From NCBI GenBank assembly GCA_902728285.1, contig CACVBU010000292.1:3228770-3292769 (forward strand): a DNA stretch of 64,000 nt, in the 5' to 3' direction. Below are positions 1 to 11,734 of the stretch, piece by piece. Below the pieces are notes generated by a model. It had not been told where the DNA came from, did no database searches, and was given only the letters and a program-made list of their open reading frames with translations. This DNA comes from Clytia hemisphaerica. Taxonomy: Eukaryota > Cnidaria > Hydrozoa > Leptothecata > Clytiidae. How positions within the stretch are numbered: the stretch's first letter is position 1; the number at the start of each line of letters is the position of its first letter. Position numbers and translations under genes: made by a program.

Positions 1-41
1 AAGTCAAACAAACGTTCAAATAATGTAAAGTTTGTCTGTAC

Positions 42-3000
42 CTTGGGAAGAATGAATCTTTTGGCTCGGTTCGTCTTGAAAAATTGGGAAGGCTGCAATG
101 AAAATCAAAACTGATCAAAATGAAAAGAAAGAAAATTCCTCAAATTGAATTAACTGGTTTCAAGATGCAACTAGAGGGCTGATGCATTTTTTATCAAGAT
201 AGCATATGTAACTAATTATGATTGATTGATACTTGATCTCTCGCAACGGCAGATTCAAGACAATAGAGCAAGTACATCAGAAACTTGCGAATGCAACGCT
301 CGTTAAAAGACAATAATTACAATTACAAGTCTCTTCCTTTGACAAGTTTGACATAGTCTAAAACCGCTGTCTACCCATAGTGTGCAAGGGGGTTCCAGGT
401 CCCACCTGAAAATTCAGGTCCCACCTTATCCTAAAATTCCCACCTTCAGCCCAGACTCCCAGATCCCAGCTAAAAACAAAAAAAATATACTAATTTGAGG
501 AACAAAACAAAACTTCTTTACCATAATATGAAGATGCAATATATTACATATGTTTAACTTTCCATTTGCCTATGACCTACATTAGGGGTAGAACTGGGTA
601 GAAACCAATCAAGTAGTCAGACGGCTTAGAAGTAAGTGTGAGTCGTTAGATATAAGTTTGGCATGAAATTATGGCTAATCCTCAAATAAGAAGTTTTGGG
701 GAAAATTTGTCCCGATAACTACAATATTAGTATAAATAAGTGAGGATTCGCCTACAACCATAACTGCAGGGAGGGAGGGAGGTAAAATATCTCATCCTGT
801 CAGCTTTCAGTTAGAGTGTCGACTTGAACAGGGAGATGTGATGGCCATTTTGAACATGACGTCACATGGCTATTAGCAAAGTAGACTCAGTTGGCGGAGG
901 GCACTTTTCAAACAAAAGTTAAACCGCAATTTAACCTATGTTAAATCCAAAATATATTAATATGTCTATTATATACATTTATGAAATATATAAAAAAAAT
1001 ATATCATAAGTCATAAAATCTGAAAATAAGAAACTTTACTTTAACTTTTTCCAAAACACCCAAAGTCCCACCTAAAGAAATTAACTCCCACCTTAACTTG
1101 TTTCTCCCACCTAAAACCTGGAAAACCCCAAATCCCACCTGAAAATTTTCGACCCAAATCAGCAAAACCCCCCCCCCACTATTCTGGGGGGGGGGGGGTG
1201 TGCACACTATGCTACCCGAAGGTAGGGGGTGCCACTCCTTTCCCTGATTTTCTCTACTTACCCTTAATCCGTCTCTTCAATTGCTGAGCATCAAGCAGAG
1301 AGGCATCAAGTACTATTTTGAGAATCTTTGGTATGACCCGGCTGGGGATCGAACCCACAACCCATAAAAATATCAAGGACTTAAATCCTATTTGATAGAA
1401 ATGTACCTTGTGATGGTTTGTCAGTTGGTTCGTCTTGGAATATTGGAAAAGCTATAAGTAAATTATAATAAAAATACAATATAAAGATAAGGAGATAAAA
1501 TATTGGAATATAAGGTCAAAGATCTCAATATGGGTTGCGTACATTTACAATTATATCTTGGACGAAGACTTCAACTTCAGAGTTTCAGCATTAAGGAAGA
1601 TTTCACTATATCAAAGAAAGGAAACTAATAAAAGAAGCTTAATAAAGAAGCTTAAAGAAGAAATTCTGAAAACATAGATCCAAAAATTTTCTGGCGTGTA
1701 AGAAGAAACCCAAGAGTATCGCTTCAATTGTAAATAAATAAAGAATATTCTCTTAATTGTTAGGGCTTGAAAACACAAGAAGTTTTTTTCACGTTGGTGC
1801 AATACAACATGCTCTATCCCACCAACACATGAAAAAAAGAAAAGAGAAATGGGGTGGGGACAAGAGAAAGCCGTACCTTGCGAGGGTTTTTCAGTTGGTT
1901 CGTCTTGGAATATTGGAAAACCTAGAAGGAAATGACAATGAAAATCGGTAAATCAGGGTAAATAAGAGAAGAGTGAGCAAAATATTAGAATTTTTCAAGG
2001 TCAAATATGTAACCATGGGTTGCGTACATTTACAATTATATACCTGACGAAGGTTTTGAAGACAGTTTTTGGCTTGGTTCATCTTGAAATATTGGGAACC
2101 CTAGAAAATATGAAAATGAAAAAAATTAGATCATTATTTATTATAAAGTATGAAAAGGTCAAGCGTATGAAATTGATCTATCAGGCTTTGAAGATAGTCT
2201 TTAGAATTTTTCTTTGACAAAGATGTTCTCATTTTCTCAACTTCAAGAAAAGTTCTTTCAAATACCTTGAGATGTTCCTTTCTCTTCGCCTTGATCATCA
2301 TCGAAAATAGAGAATCCTTGAAAAAAACAAGAATTAAAATTGATTAAAATGTGATTCGGGGTCACATTCAAATCCATGCACAATGGAAGAGGAGGCTTTT
2401 GAGAATTTTTTGTGGCTCACAGATTTGCATTGTGAAATCGAAATATAACTCAATAATGTCACTTTGAGCAACAGTCTCACCTGCTTGTTTCTGCATGAGC
2501 TGTAGGTTATTTTTCATGGAGTATTCGAACCTATCAACATCTAAAGTTTCTTGGAACATTTGTTTCACATTCTCAAGTGTCGGTGAAGAAGTTGCACCTA
2601 AGGTTTCGTTGCCAACCAAAGATGATGTTGCACCTAAAGTTTCGTTGCCAACCAAAGATGAAGTATTCCCTCCTGTAAAATAATTCAATTAGAAACAATT
2701 TAAAGAAGTGCTCTTTTAAACTTTCACTCTTTCTAGGTAAATATCATTCTCGAGATCAATCGTTTCGGTTATGATGATTTTCAATAGCCTCAATATACCC
2801 CGTCTCAATAAACCCCGTCTCAATAAACCCTGTCTCAACAAACCACTGTCTCGGAGAGTATTTTCCAAACAGTGTGGAATAGAATGATGGAAAAAATATA
2901 ATATTCTTTTATCTTTAGTCAATCAAAGGTGGGGTACCAATGCTTTGTTTTTTTTCACAACTCATAAAACACAGTAGAGATTTTGATTTAGCCTTAATGG

Positions 3001-6000
3001 CTCCTTAAAAGGTCTATGATTAGAGTGCGTGTTTCAACTTTACCTTCGACTTTCATTTTGAACATCATATTATTGATGGAATCACACGAATCGTTTTTCG
3101 AAGCGTTCTGTTGTCTTAACATGGAAATCCTTGAAGTATCATTTTCGTTGAATGATTGGAAAGCTCCTTGTTTATTGATGTTGGTAAAGGTAGAAGATGT
3201 ATCTCTGGTTTTATCCAGATCGTTCAAAATGTTGGTGGCGTTCATTGGCGTCCGATAGGGTTGACCGCCCGTTACTCCTTTCCCGAAGTGTGTGGTATCA
3301 TCCAATGCATTCAGTTGACAGGTCACGTTAGATCTTGGTTGCGACGAGAATGTTGAAGGTTTATTTGTTGAAAGGACAGTGTCGTCGATGGCTTGCAATA
3401 AGTGTGTTACGCCTGCTCTAGATTGCGTAGTCGATTGAGTGCGTCCAAATGGTGTAGTATCATTGAAAGTTTCTTGTGATGCTGATTTTGCGTTTTTCGT
3501 GTCATGTGGATCTTCCAGGGGAGGTGTTCTTTTAAATTGTTTAGTTTTATCCAGCTCTTGCAGCTGGCGAGTGATGTCTGTTTGTTTTCTATGCAAGGGG
3601 ATTGGTCTACCGAATTGAGTTGTGGCGTCTAGTTCTTGTAATTGGTTATCGATTTCACCTTGCTCTCTTATTGTTTTAGCAGTAGTGGGAAATCTACCAA
3701 ACTGTTCAGTCCTATCCAACTCTTGCATCTTGCATGTCAAATCCTCTTGGTCTTGGAGATTATTGGAGAAGATTTCAGTGATTCCCGTAATATCTGGTTG
3801 TTTAGTTTTCAGTGACCCAAAATAACCAGTACTTTCAATGGGCGAGTTGAATTCATCTTCGAGGTTCTGCAAAATATCACCAATGGTGTTGTTCTTAGCA
3901 CTGGATGGTGTACGGTTAATTGCTGGTTCTTGTGGTGTTCCTGGCAGTATTTGTTCTGTCGGTTCTGGTGTAAGGGATCTTGTTGCTGCTTGGTGACCAA
4001 AGTCCAAGGCTGATCGCACTATTTTTGGTCTAAAAGTAAAATGTTCGATATGTTGCTTCGGATGGCTAAGATGTGTTAAAAGTAATGCTGTATATGCCTA
4101 CATATTCGGAAACTTCGGTTAAAACGCTATCTTTGAGCTGGCTTAAATAAAACACAGATAGCTAAAATAACTTTGTATATTAGAAACATATTTTTCATTG
4201 ATTTTAACGAGAGGAATCCCTTAGATGGAAAATGAAGCCCTTATTTGCGATCCAAAATGCTTTACCCACGACGTTTTCACACAAACACCGGTTTGAAAGT
4301 AGAATCGGTTTAAAAAGCGTACCTAAATGAGTTAAATAGAATCGACTTGTAATACCTTTGTTCAGCAACAGTATCTTTCTTCTTGAACATATCATATCTT
4401 GGGAGTTGCGCTTTGATTTCTTCGAATGACATCTCTCTTGTGCCCATGTTAATGACATCTCTGCAATATTTGTGGATCACTTTCGGATCGTCAATCTATA
4501 CAGAAGAAGTTGATTTGTTTTGTGTATATTTTTGAAATATCGTTTGAATGCCTCGGGTAGCTAAACAACTGGAGAGTACGCGGGATGGAAGGGGAATCTT
4601 CCGAAACTTAATAACTGAGAGTTGGTATGAGTGTTTTGAAAAGAGATTGACAATTGGAACATTCAAAATCTTTGAAAAGCAAGCATATCCCATGTAGAAA
4701 ATTTATGTACTATTTAGTATTTTGAAAGAAAATAAAAATTAATGCACGCTCATGAAACGGGCGGATAATGCTCAAGGGTTAAAAATCATTTTCAAATCAG
4801 TCAATTATCACAAGAGAGGTCGAATGTGCTTTGCTTTGCACAGATCTTTACTCAATGGTCATTAAAACTTTGTGTAGGTGATAATCTGGGCGAATTATAG
4901 TTGTTCCCTCTACATTAAGGCGATGGCCGAACGGTCAAAGGCATCAATGTTAAAAAGGTTCGAATCACCACTCCTTCAAATGCTCGGTTATTAGATAGCC
5001 AAGACGGTTGGTCGAAAAACTATCTGAAAGTCTGAGATAACTGGGCTATCTACGCAAAATATCGACTCTTATTCATCTAGCTTAAGGTTTAAAAGCCTCT
5101 ACACCTTGGAAAGAACACTTGACTTACAGTTTTGCTGTAGAAAGGATCTTGAACTTCTTCACGTTTCTTCGAACTCAATGGTTTTCTTGAGCTGACGACG
5201 ATCTCTTTGGGTGTGGCAGCATGAATTTCAGTACTTTGTTCTTCTTCTTTGAAAATCTCAAACGCGCATGCTCCAGATGAAACTGACCCTCCTTTTACCT
5301 GCAAATAACCAATAAGAAAACTTAGCTAAATATGAAATTAAACAATTAAGAATCAAGTGTTCTACCAACTTAAACTGAAAATACCTGCAAATTACCAATA
5401 TCAACTATTAAATCACATTAATGATCTAAAGCTACTCTATAGGATCATTTTGAAGAGGAAAAAGTTAAGAGTTAAAGCTCCGCAATTTTTCAAATCCATT
5501 GTCAATTGATAACGGCTCAGATTGAAATCTCTTGAAATCTACACGGTACAAGGTATTGAAAGGGTGATAAAAATTTTGCTTTCCTTAATCAAAAAGCAAA
5601 TGTCAAATATAGCTTCTACATTTTGATAAAAGTTATGATTCACTTACTTTTGTTCCTTTCACTCTTTGCATCTGTTTGACATTCTCCCTATTATTGGTGG
5701 GATCCAAAGGATTGCTTTTCAATTGACCGGTTGCCGATGACAACATACCAGGGTTCGATTCGTCTCCGTAAATTTGGAATCCTCCCGATTGTCTATTTCC
5801 ACTTGGTTGCCGTGAAGAAGAGGTCAAAGAGCCAAGCTTTGTTCTTGAGCCTAAAATATAAATTATGTAATTTTGTCAAAGAGAACCTCCTTAAAACAAT
5901 TTCAGGGTTAAAACACATATAATGGAGAGAAATGAAATTTTACTTTGGTTTTTCATTCGGTCATTGCCAACTTTTCCAGACTTCATAGGTTTGAGGACGC

Positions 6001-8477
6001 CAAGAACTTTCCTGCTTCGAACCTTCTCCATTTCTTCTTCAACAGATTCTCCTGAAGCTCGTTTCATCATACGGTATTCAAATTCACTGGAAAAATAAAG
6101 AAAAAAACTTGCAAGTTTTATGAGTAAGATAATCAAGTTGCTGACCAACATCACCTTCCTACTTGAAATGTATGGATCCTCCTTTCAAAGAAAATGTCCA
6201 GCCAATTCACATTGATATAACCCTAACTAGAGATTTATCACAATGTTTCTCTAAGAGCCTGTCTGTAAGTGCTTAGGTTTCGAACACAGTCCATTGCGGT
6301 GCAAGTCTGTGATCGAAAACCTCACATTATTATCGATTGGCTTTTCAACTCCCGTTGGTTAAGTAAATAACATCGGTAAATTTTAAAACAAAGTAAAAGT
6401 TCCATTCAGAAGATCTAGGGCCTGAAGAAGTACTTAAATATAGTGCTTTTCATTATCCAAAACAAGCAAAAACTATTTTTCCCAGCTAAACTTTATCAAT
6501 TGCAACCAATAATACTGATAGACAGACCTATAAAATGCTTGTGACTAAAAAATCCTTACCTTTTAAATTCTTTCAACCAATCAAGGGGTTCAACATTTCG
6601 ATGAATTCCCAAGTTATAGATTTCATTTGCCTGCTTTGTTGATCCGATTAGTTCCAAGTGTTCAGCGTAACTTTTGTAAAAGCCAGCCAAAGATGTCCCA
6701 ATGTCGTTGTCCATCATAAACTTGAAAGTGTCAATTGGATCGTCCAAAATATCAGTCTAAAATAAAAATGGTAGAGTAAGAAGTGATCGCAACAATACTT
6801 TGATAATTCTTTTAGCCAAAAGCAAAACAGAGAGAGAGGAAAGAGAAAACCTTAGCCTTGGTGTAATACGAGTCTTAGCTATTGTTAGTCTAGATCAATC
6901 TTAATTAGAAAAAATAACTAGCAGTTTTGACCAAGTTGGACCACTATCATAAAAAAGTGAGATGTTCTATAAAAAGGGGTAAGTGATGTCTAACATTTCC
7001 TTAATCTAGTAGTAATATTTTTGTATTGAAAAATTGTCAAATTCTAATTGGATCACAGAGTTCCACTGAAAAAAAGGACTTAGTACCATCTTCAACCAGA
7101 GCTCAATATATGTTTCATTTTGATGGAATTCTTTCATATCTTTGTAATGAACCAAACAGTTTTGAAGCAATGTCACTGTATCTTTATTAATTCCTGTGTA
7201 ATTTTGCTCCCGCCAGCTGATGTATCTAAAAAATAGGGAATAACAAGTAATACTTTAATGGACCTACCTATTTATAAAACGAATAATCAGAATTTAATGG
7301 AAGTAATGTATAATTTTGGGCATTGCCATTTTACATCATTGTGCGAAAAATCATGAAAATCTGTCGAGTATAAGTTGAAAAAATGAAGGAAAACCGTTTT
7401 ACGCCGGTTTTCGCCTGTTCCGGCGATTTTTAAGGAGTTCCGGATTCAAAGGATGATTTTTTGGGAAATCAAACGATGCTAAGTTTTGGGCATCATCATA
7501 AAGAACATTTTTCTGTAAAGAAACAATTAAATAAGTTGAAAAAATGTGACGGAAATGTGAAAAAACGACGATTTCCGGCACATTTCCGGTTCTACAGACC
7601 GGAAAAAATTTTTTTCGGCAAACGGTTTTCGACACCTTTTCGGCAGTACTAATGTGCATCTATGTGCAAAAAATCGCAAAAAACTAATGATAAAATCTCG
7701 AGAAAATCTCAAAAAACCGCTTTTTTCGGGATATTTCCGGTTCTACCGGCCGGAAAAATTTTTTTTTCGAAAATTGGGCTCCGTCACATTCAAGGGTTTA
7801 TAGTAATGCACCTTTGTGCAAAAAATCAGAAAAATTGAATGAGCCAATCTCGAGAAAAGTTGGTAACTAACGAACGAACGAACGAACTAACTAACTAACT
7901 AACTAACAAACACGGGTTAATTTATAGGACCTCCACCCCACCGGGGTAGGTCCAAAAAGTGGGAGAAGAAAGTTTCAATAGAAAACGTCACCAAAAATGC
8001 AGAAATTAATTTCATCATTAAATTGCAAATCTATTGAGATATTTGTTTATGCACGATAGAACTAACCTATACCAAACATTCAATTTTTCTTGCTGATTCT
8101 CTCCAGTCTTTCTCAATTCAAGTTCGTAGCTTCTGTGAAAATGAAATTTTGTACAATATTAATATAGAGGGAAATATAAAGCGAAAATAAGTTCCAGAAA
8201 TTTCTTTCCAATTTAGTTCAATGAAAATTAGTAACCTTGAGGTAGGTAAGAGCATTGCCTTGAGTTTTATCATACAGTCTGTCTCCAATAGAAACCTTCA
8301 GAAATGAATGCAGAACTGTTTGTAAAATAAATATATAACATACTGTGCTTCATGATGTAAGTAGTTAGAATCCACTTGTAGAGCTCTTGTTAAATCACCC
8401 ATCCGTCGACCAGATTTGAGTGGTTGAACATTCTCTTTTGAAAGTTCCCATGCATTATCTACACCATCAACCTCCAT
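42..8477 (-). CDS. BUB1B: BUBR1/Mad3 spindle assembly checkpoint protein, 3' part beyond window
   Basis: Fifteen exons join in phase: 8477-8344, 8132-8067, 7225-7087, 6756-6560, 6086-5944, 5850-5648, 5298-5128, 4495-4356, 4029-3044, 2672-2481, 2316-2266, 2100-2044, 1921-1877, 1451-1407 and 92-42, all GT-AG (873 residues seen). Domains in order: KEN box in WELSKENVQPLKSGR (about residues 10-25); Mad3/BUB1 TPR region with YISWREQNY (45-179); ABBA motif FQIYGDE (251); REN where KEN2 should be (281); ABBA FEIFKEE (307); GLEBS, the BUB3-binding element, with MSFEEIKAQL (about 360-390); repeat-rich exon 9; ABBA-like FSIFDDD (792) and four FPIFQDE copies (809-858). Known family role: with BUB3, MAD2 and CDC20 it forms the mitotic checkpoint complex that inhibits APC/C. 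No kinase domain is visible; it could lie left of the window. An acceptor-like CAACAG just upstream of the ATG suggests a 5'UTR intron. KEN1 plus GLEBS favour BUBR1 over BUB1. Confidence 0.94.
374..1216. mobile_element. Foldback element with CATAGTGTGCA termini in BUBR1 intron
   Basis: The terminus TACCCATAGTGTGCA (374-388) recurs inverted near 1200-1216. Both ends carry adjoining G/C runs and CCCACCT-rich internal sequence; the right end has a C-run and a G-run that can form a hairpin (1168-1198). No coding capacity was seen. The rest of the intron 93-1406 shows no further exon I can support. Confidence 0.4.
1328..1366 (-). repeat. tRNA-derived SINE fragment (B box only)
   Basis: On the minus strand the stretch contains GGGTTCGATCCCCAGCCGGG, which fits a RNA polymerase III B box in a TPsiC-like arm. 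No full cloverleaf is present, so this is a SINE remnant and not a tRNA gene. Confidence 0.35.
1530..1605 (-). pseudogene. Degenerate extra copy of an ABBA exon
   Basis: Intronic sequence here repeats the 3' part of exon 12 (the AAGTCTTCGTC block) and its downstream intron (GGGTTGCGTACATTTACAAT on the plus strand). The donor GT has become AT and the FPIFQ-coding half is not recognisable. It looks like a duplicated exon that lost its splice donor and coding core. Confidence 0.5.
3190..3745 (-). repeat. Protein-level LDxTxxFGR repeat array in BUBR1 exon 9
   Basis: Within exon 9 (residues about 494-676 of the predicted protein) six to seven degenerate units of 19-32 residues recur. The clearest cores are MQELDRTEQFGR, LQELDATTQFGR and LQELDKTKQFKR; weaker ones are FNDTTPFGR, LQAIDDTVLS, LNALDDTTHFGK and LNDLDKTRDT. 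Most are preceded by a short [DNG][LIVA]T triplet (DLT, DIT, GVT, NVT, NAT). I do not recognise this array from BUBR1 in other animals. It looks like a set of short linear docking motifs in disordered sequence; the partner is unknown. Confidence 0.75.
4917..4975 (+). repeat. tRNA-Leu/Ser-like SINE head
   Basis: GGCGATGGCCGAACGGTCAA resembles an A box and D arm of a class II tRNA, followed about 30 bases later by GGTTCGAATCA, a B box. The anticodon arm is not well formed, so a SINE or tRNA pseudogene inside the BUBR1 intron is the best reading. Confidence 0.4.
7259..7954. mobile_element. Non-autonomous element, TGGACCTACC termini (copy 1)
   Basis: It begins TGGACCTACC and ends GGTAGGTCCA, a 10-bp terminal inverted repeat that may extend into flanking ACTTT/AAAGT. 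Near the right end lies an AACGAACGAAC/TAACTAACTAAC tetranucleotide tract, then CACCCCACCGGGGTAGGTCC. Sequence rich in CCGGAAAAA and GTGCAAAAAATC blocks fills the middle. It sits in the BUBR1 intron between exons 2 and 3. A second copy with the same ends lies at 28197-28773. No transposase ORF. Confidence 0.65.
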
Positions 8478-8779
8478 ATTTTCTTACCTGTTGAAAATTA
8501 TTTATTGACCTAAAAATATAGAGGATGTATAAATTTTCTGATATTCGATAATGAATAAATTATTATATTGATAATTGATGAACATTTTTGTTCAAGTTTT
8601 CTAAAATGTTCAGTTTAAAGTAAGTATTATCAAATATTATGGATGACGAGAAAGAAGTGACCGCTGACACTCAAAAAATACATCACATGTCACTGTTAAG
8701 TTTATTGTACCATGGATTATAGCTACGGATATGTCATCCTAGAAATTGCAAGTTTGCCTTTGCCCACTTTAATTCATAC

Positions 8780-8945
8780 GTCATCAACTACTCTAACTTG
8801 GGACAAAAGGGTCATTCACGTGGGACATGGGACTGTTGATATCTGGCCTGTATTTTCACTTACTGTTAAATCTCTTTGACAACAAATTAGTTTTGATAAC
8901 TCCACCAAGTTTATCAATCATACTTTCTGTCATAACATGTTAAGA
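8780..8945. repeat. Dispersed repeat, copy shared with 52145-52305
   Basis: A block of about 120-160 bp upstream of BUBR1 (GTTGATATCTGGCCTGTATT ... TTTCTGTCATAACATG) is nearly identical to 52197-52301. The family is unknown and there is no coding potential. Its closeness to the BUBR1 5' end could place it in the promoter region. Confidence 0.6.
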
Positions 8946-9464
8946 TAAATTTCAATGATAGTGTACCCTTTTTAACTTTTTTGTTTTCATTTAAAATGAC
9001 CAGACGCCGATTGAAGAATTAGAGAACGCCCACCGCCTAACCGCCTATCGCCCGATGGGATCAACAAATAACGAAATAACGAGTGTGGAACTTGCCACGC
9101 GATTGACGTCAAACGCTCCATCGTTTTGCCACTAATTTGGTCTTCTTCGTTCCAGACATTTGCGTGTGTTCCACTACGGATTTTTTTAATATTTCGATTT
9201 GAAAGCCTACTCGGTGCAAAAGAGAAATTGTGTATTTATTAAGGTATGTGGAAACCTTCTGCACCAGTCCTGACTCTTTTATTAATAGCTTTCGATACAG
9301 ATATATTTCAATGGTAAAAGTATATATTTTTGGAAAGCTTATCAAATTCTCTTGATTGATGTTGACAACAATAAATTTTGCCAATTTGACAAAGAAATAA
9401 AAGATGACAAAGGAAAAATGACCATGTTATCTTCAAAGAGTAATAAGGGGCTCCCCCAGGGGCT

Positions 9465-10450
9465 GGCGTGACACGTGAATGACCCTTTTTTCTGTCGTGA
9501 ATACGTGAATTGGACTTTTTCGGCGCTTGAATACGTGAATTGAGATATCGACGTGAACGTGAAAATAAGATTTTTCCAGCGTGAATTCGTGAATCGAGAT
9601 TTTGAGCGTGAACGTGAAAAGCGAATTATTGTCTAGAACAAAACTAAATAAACCTAAATCTAAAAAATTTTCTTGCTCGCTCCGCTCTCATATAATCTTG
9701 GATATCATACTGACGTAATGTTATTGTAAAGTTATTCAAAATAATCAAAACTTTATAAAAATTTATAGGTGAACAAATATTTTTCCTTATTTTTCTGAGG
9801 ATGCATTTTGTAAAATTTAATGACAACTTTTGTGATGCAAATACTGCATCCAACGATAGTGTTTTGAGCCAAAACGAAAGAGTCTTAGAGAAAATTTTCT
9901 CGGTCGACGCTTATGAAGGTTGTCTTTCTGTAGTCACTTATATTGTTACTAAATGCAGTACACAAAATGATACCGCATTAACTTGGAGACAGGGAACGGT
10001 ATTTGCTCTTTTAATGATTACATAAATAGGTAGTTCTAATAAATCTAATAAATGCACCATCGAACATTCAGAAGAAACTCTTGTGACGCCACACTGTGTA
10101 GGGCAGGTACCTCGCTCGCCGTACCAGGTTTTTGCCAGTAAGATTTTGAATGAATTGTGTGACCAAGAAGGCATACACAATAGCGTTTTAAGACCGTTTT
10201 CTCAGGAATAAAAGAAGAAAAAATTGTCGAAAATTTTTCGTACTCGCTTCGCTCGCGTTACCTTCTTTTCCAAAAAAACAATAGGTCAAACAGCTTTAAA
10301 AGGTCATATTTAGCCCAATAAGTTCACAATCGTTTAAAAAAAGAATTAAAATTAAAATTACCGCGTGAACATGAAAATGGTTTTTTTCGCATGTGAATAC
10401 GTGAATTGGCAAAAATTTGCACGTGAATACGTGAATTGAGGGTCGACTGG
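9465..10450. repeat. Element bounded by GTGAATACGTGAATTG repeats
   Basis: Degenerate GTGAATACGTGAATTG units occur several times at 9465-9620 and again at 10355-10445, with about 740 bp of unrelated sequence between. The layout resembles subterminal repeats of a non-autonomous transposon. No gene is recognised in 8500-12430. Confidence 0.4.
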
Positions 10451-11734
10451 GGGGGGGTAATTTAAACATTAATGTCGGTAATCTAATAAAACTTTTCATA
10501 TTATCATGATCCAGAAAGATAGACAAAAAATAGGTTACCACGTTTTTTTTTCTTCAAAAAACAACAAAAAAACATGAAAAGACTTTAGTTTAAAGCAAAA
10601 ACAAAGAAAAATGTGGCAACCGATTTTAGATCTATCTTTCCTGAGTACAATATGAAGTGACAAAATGAAGTCCGTAGCTCTTTCTGTCTTGAGATATCAT
10701 CGATTTAAGTTTTCTCCTTAATCTTTTGTTTGCACAAAAATTAAACAAAACTATTCATCAAACAACAGAAATTATAAACATAAAGTTCCTGTTCTCTCTA
10801 ACTATTTTTTACAAGAAAAATTCAATGAAATTATTCTTGTCTAAAAAGTTTGCTACTATATTTCGAAATAAATCATATATCCTTATTATGATACATTCAT
10901 CTGTTTTGGTGACTTCTAAAGGGCTCTATAATGGACGAAAAGATAATGGGCACCAGATTGACTGTTCTAATGAATTCTTTTGAAGCAGTCGTTCTTGTCT
11001 TATATAAAAAGGGGCAAAATACAAATGTCACCTCCCCTTTTTTGAACAGTCTTATTGAACTAGAGAAGAGAGACATTTTATTTACAAGTATTTATAAACA
11101 ACAGAAACAAGGAAGAGATACAAATCCTTTCATATCATCCAAAATATTTGGAATTAATAAACAATACACTTTTTTTTTAAGAAACACACTTTTAAGAAAC
11201 ATGAGGCTTGAATGCCTAAAAACTAAGAAACATCTAAGAAACATGCTGAGGCTGAGAATGAGAAAATAACATTTTTTAATTGGTTTTTTTTTAAAGAACC
11301 TTCAATGAGGCTGATTATGTCAAAAAGTTTAGAAACATGTAAGAACCATTTAACAGTTAGTCACACTAGGAAATCAAGGTTTCAGAAAAAACAACATCAG
11401 TCATCTATAGATGTATATATATTTGTAACAAAAAGGATGAGAGTTATTTGAATCAAGTTTGCAAGACAATTAATTGAAACTTGAAAGTTTGAAACAAAAT
11501 AAAACAAGCAGCAGCCAAAATCAAATAACCAAAAGGTGGATTCTGTCTCCCCCATAGATCTTTTGGATCTTCTTGGGAAGTTGATCTTGCAGTGCATTTT
11601 TTTGCTTGAGAGTCAAGTGACAAGTAACAATATAGCGTTTTCGCAGCATTAATCTTTGATACTCATTTTGGCGGGACGCTAGTGTGACTAACTGACAGAA
11701 GGGGGATGTTCGAATGACAGTCAATTTCGATCAC

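Larger units (their letters stand above)
42..2316 (-). repeat. Tandemly duplicated ABBA-motif exons of the BUBR1 gene
   Basis: Five consecutive small exons (2316-2266, 2100-2044, 1921-1877, 1451-1407, 92-42; lengths 51, 57, 45, 45, 51) each begin and end in phase 1. Each encodes one copy of an F-[SP]-I-F-[DQ]-D-[DE] core followed by a short polar linker. The nucleotide sequences of exons 12-15 are close to one another (shared core on plus strand TTGGTTCGTCTTGGAATATT or variants). Flanking intron sequence is duplicated too: GGGTTGCGTACATTTACAAT occurs beside exon 12 (about 2014) and again near 1531. ABBA motifs (Fx[ILV][FY]x[DE]) bind the CDC20 propeller in known BUBR1 proteins; extending that function to these copies is inference. 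Confidence 0.88.

Noticed and set aside
1..2300. BUBR1 kinase domain
   Set aside because: No kinase motifs were found in the visible sequence. Only small ABBA exons appear, so the kinase is either beyond the edge or absent.
2368..2480. Possible extension of BUBR1 exon 10 to an in-frame stop
   Set aside because: A strong donor (GCAG/GTGAGA) at 2481/2480 joins in phase to the next exon, restoring an ABBA motif, so the read-through frame is intron.
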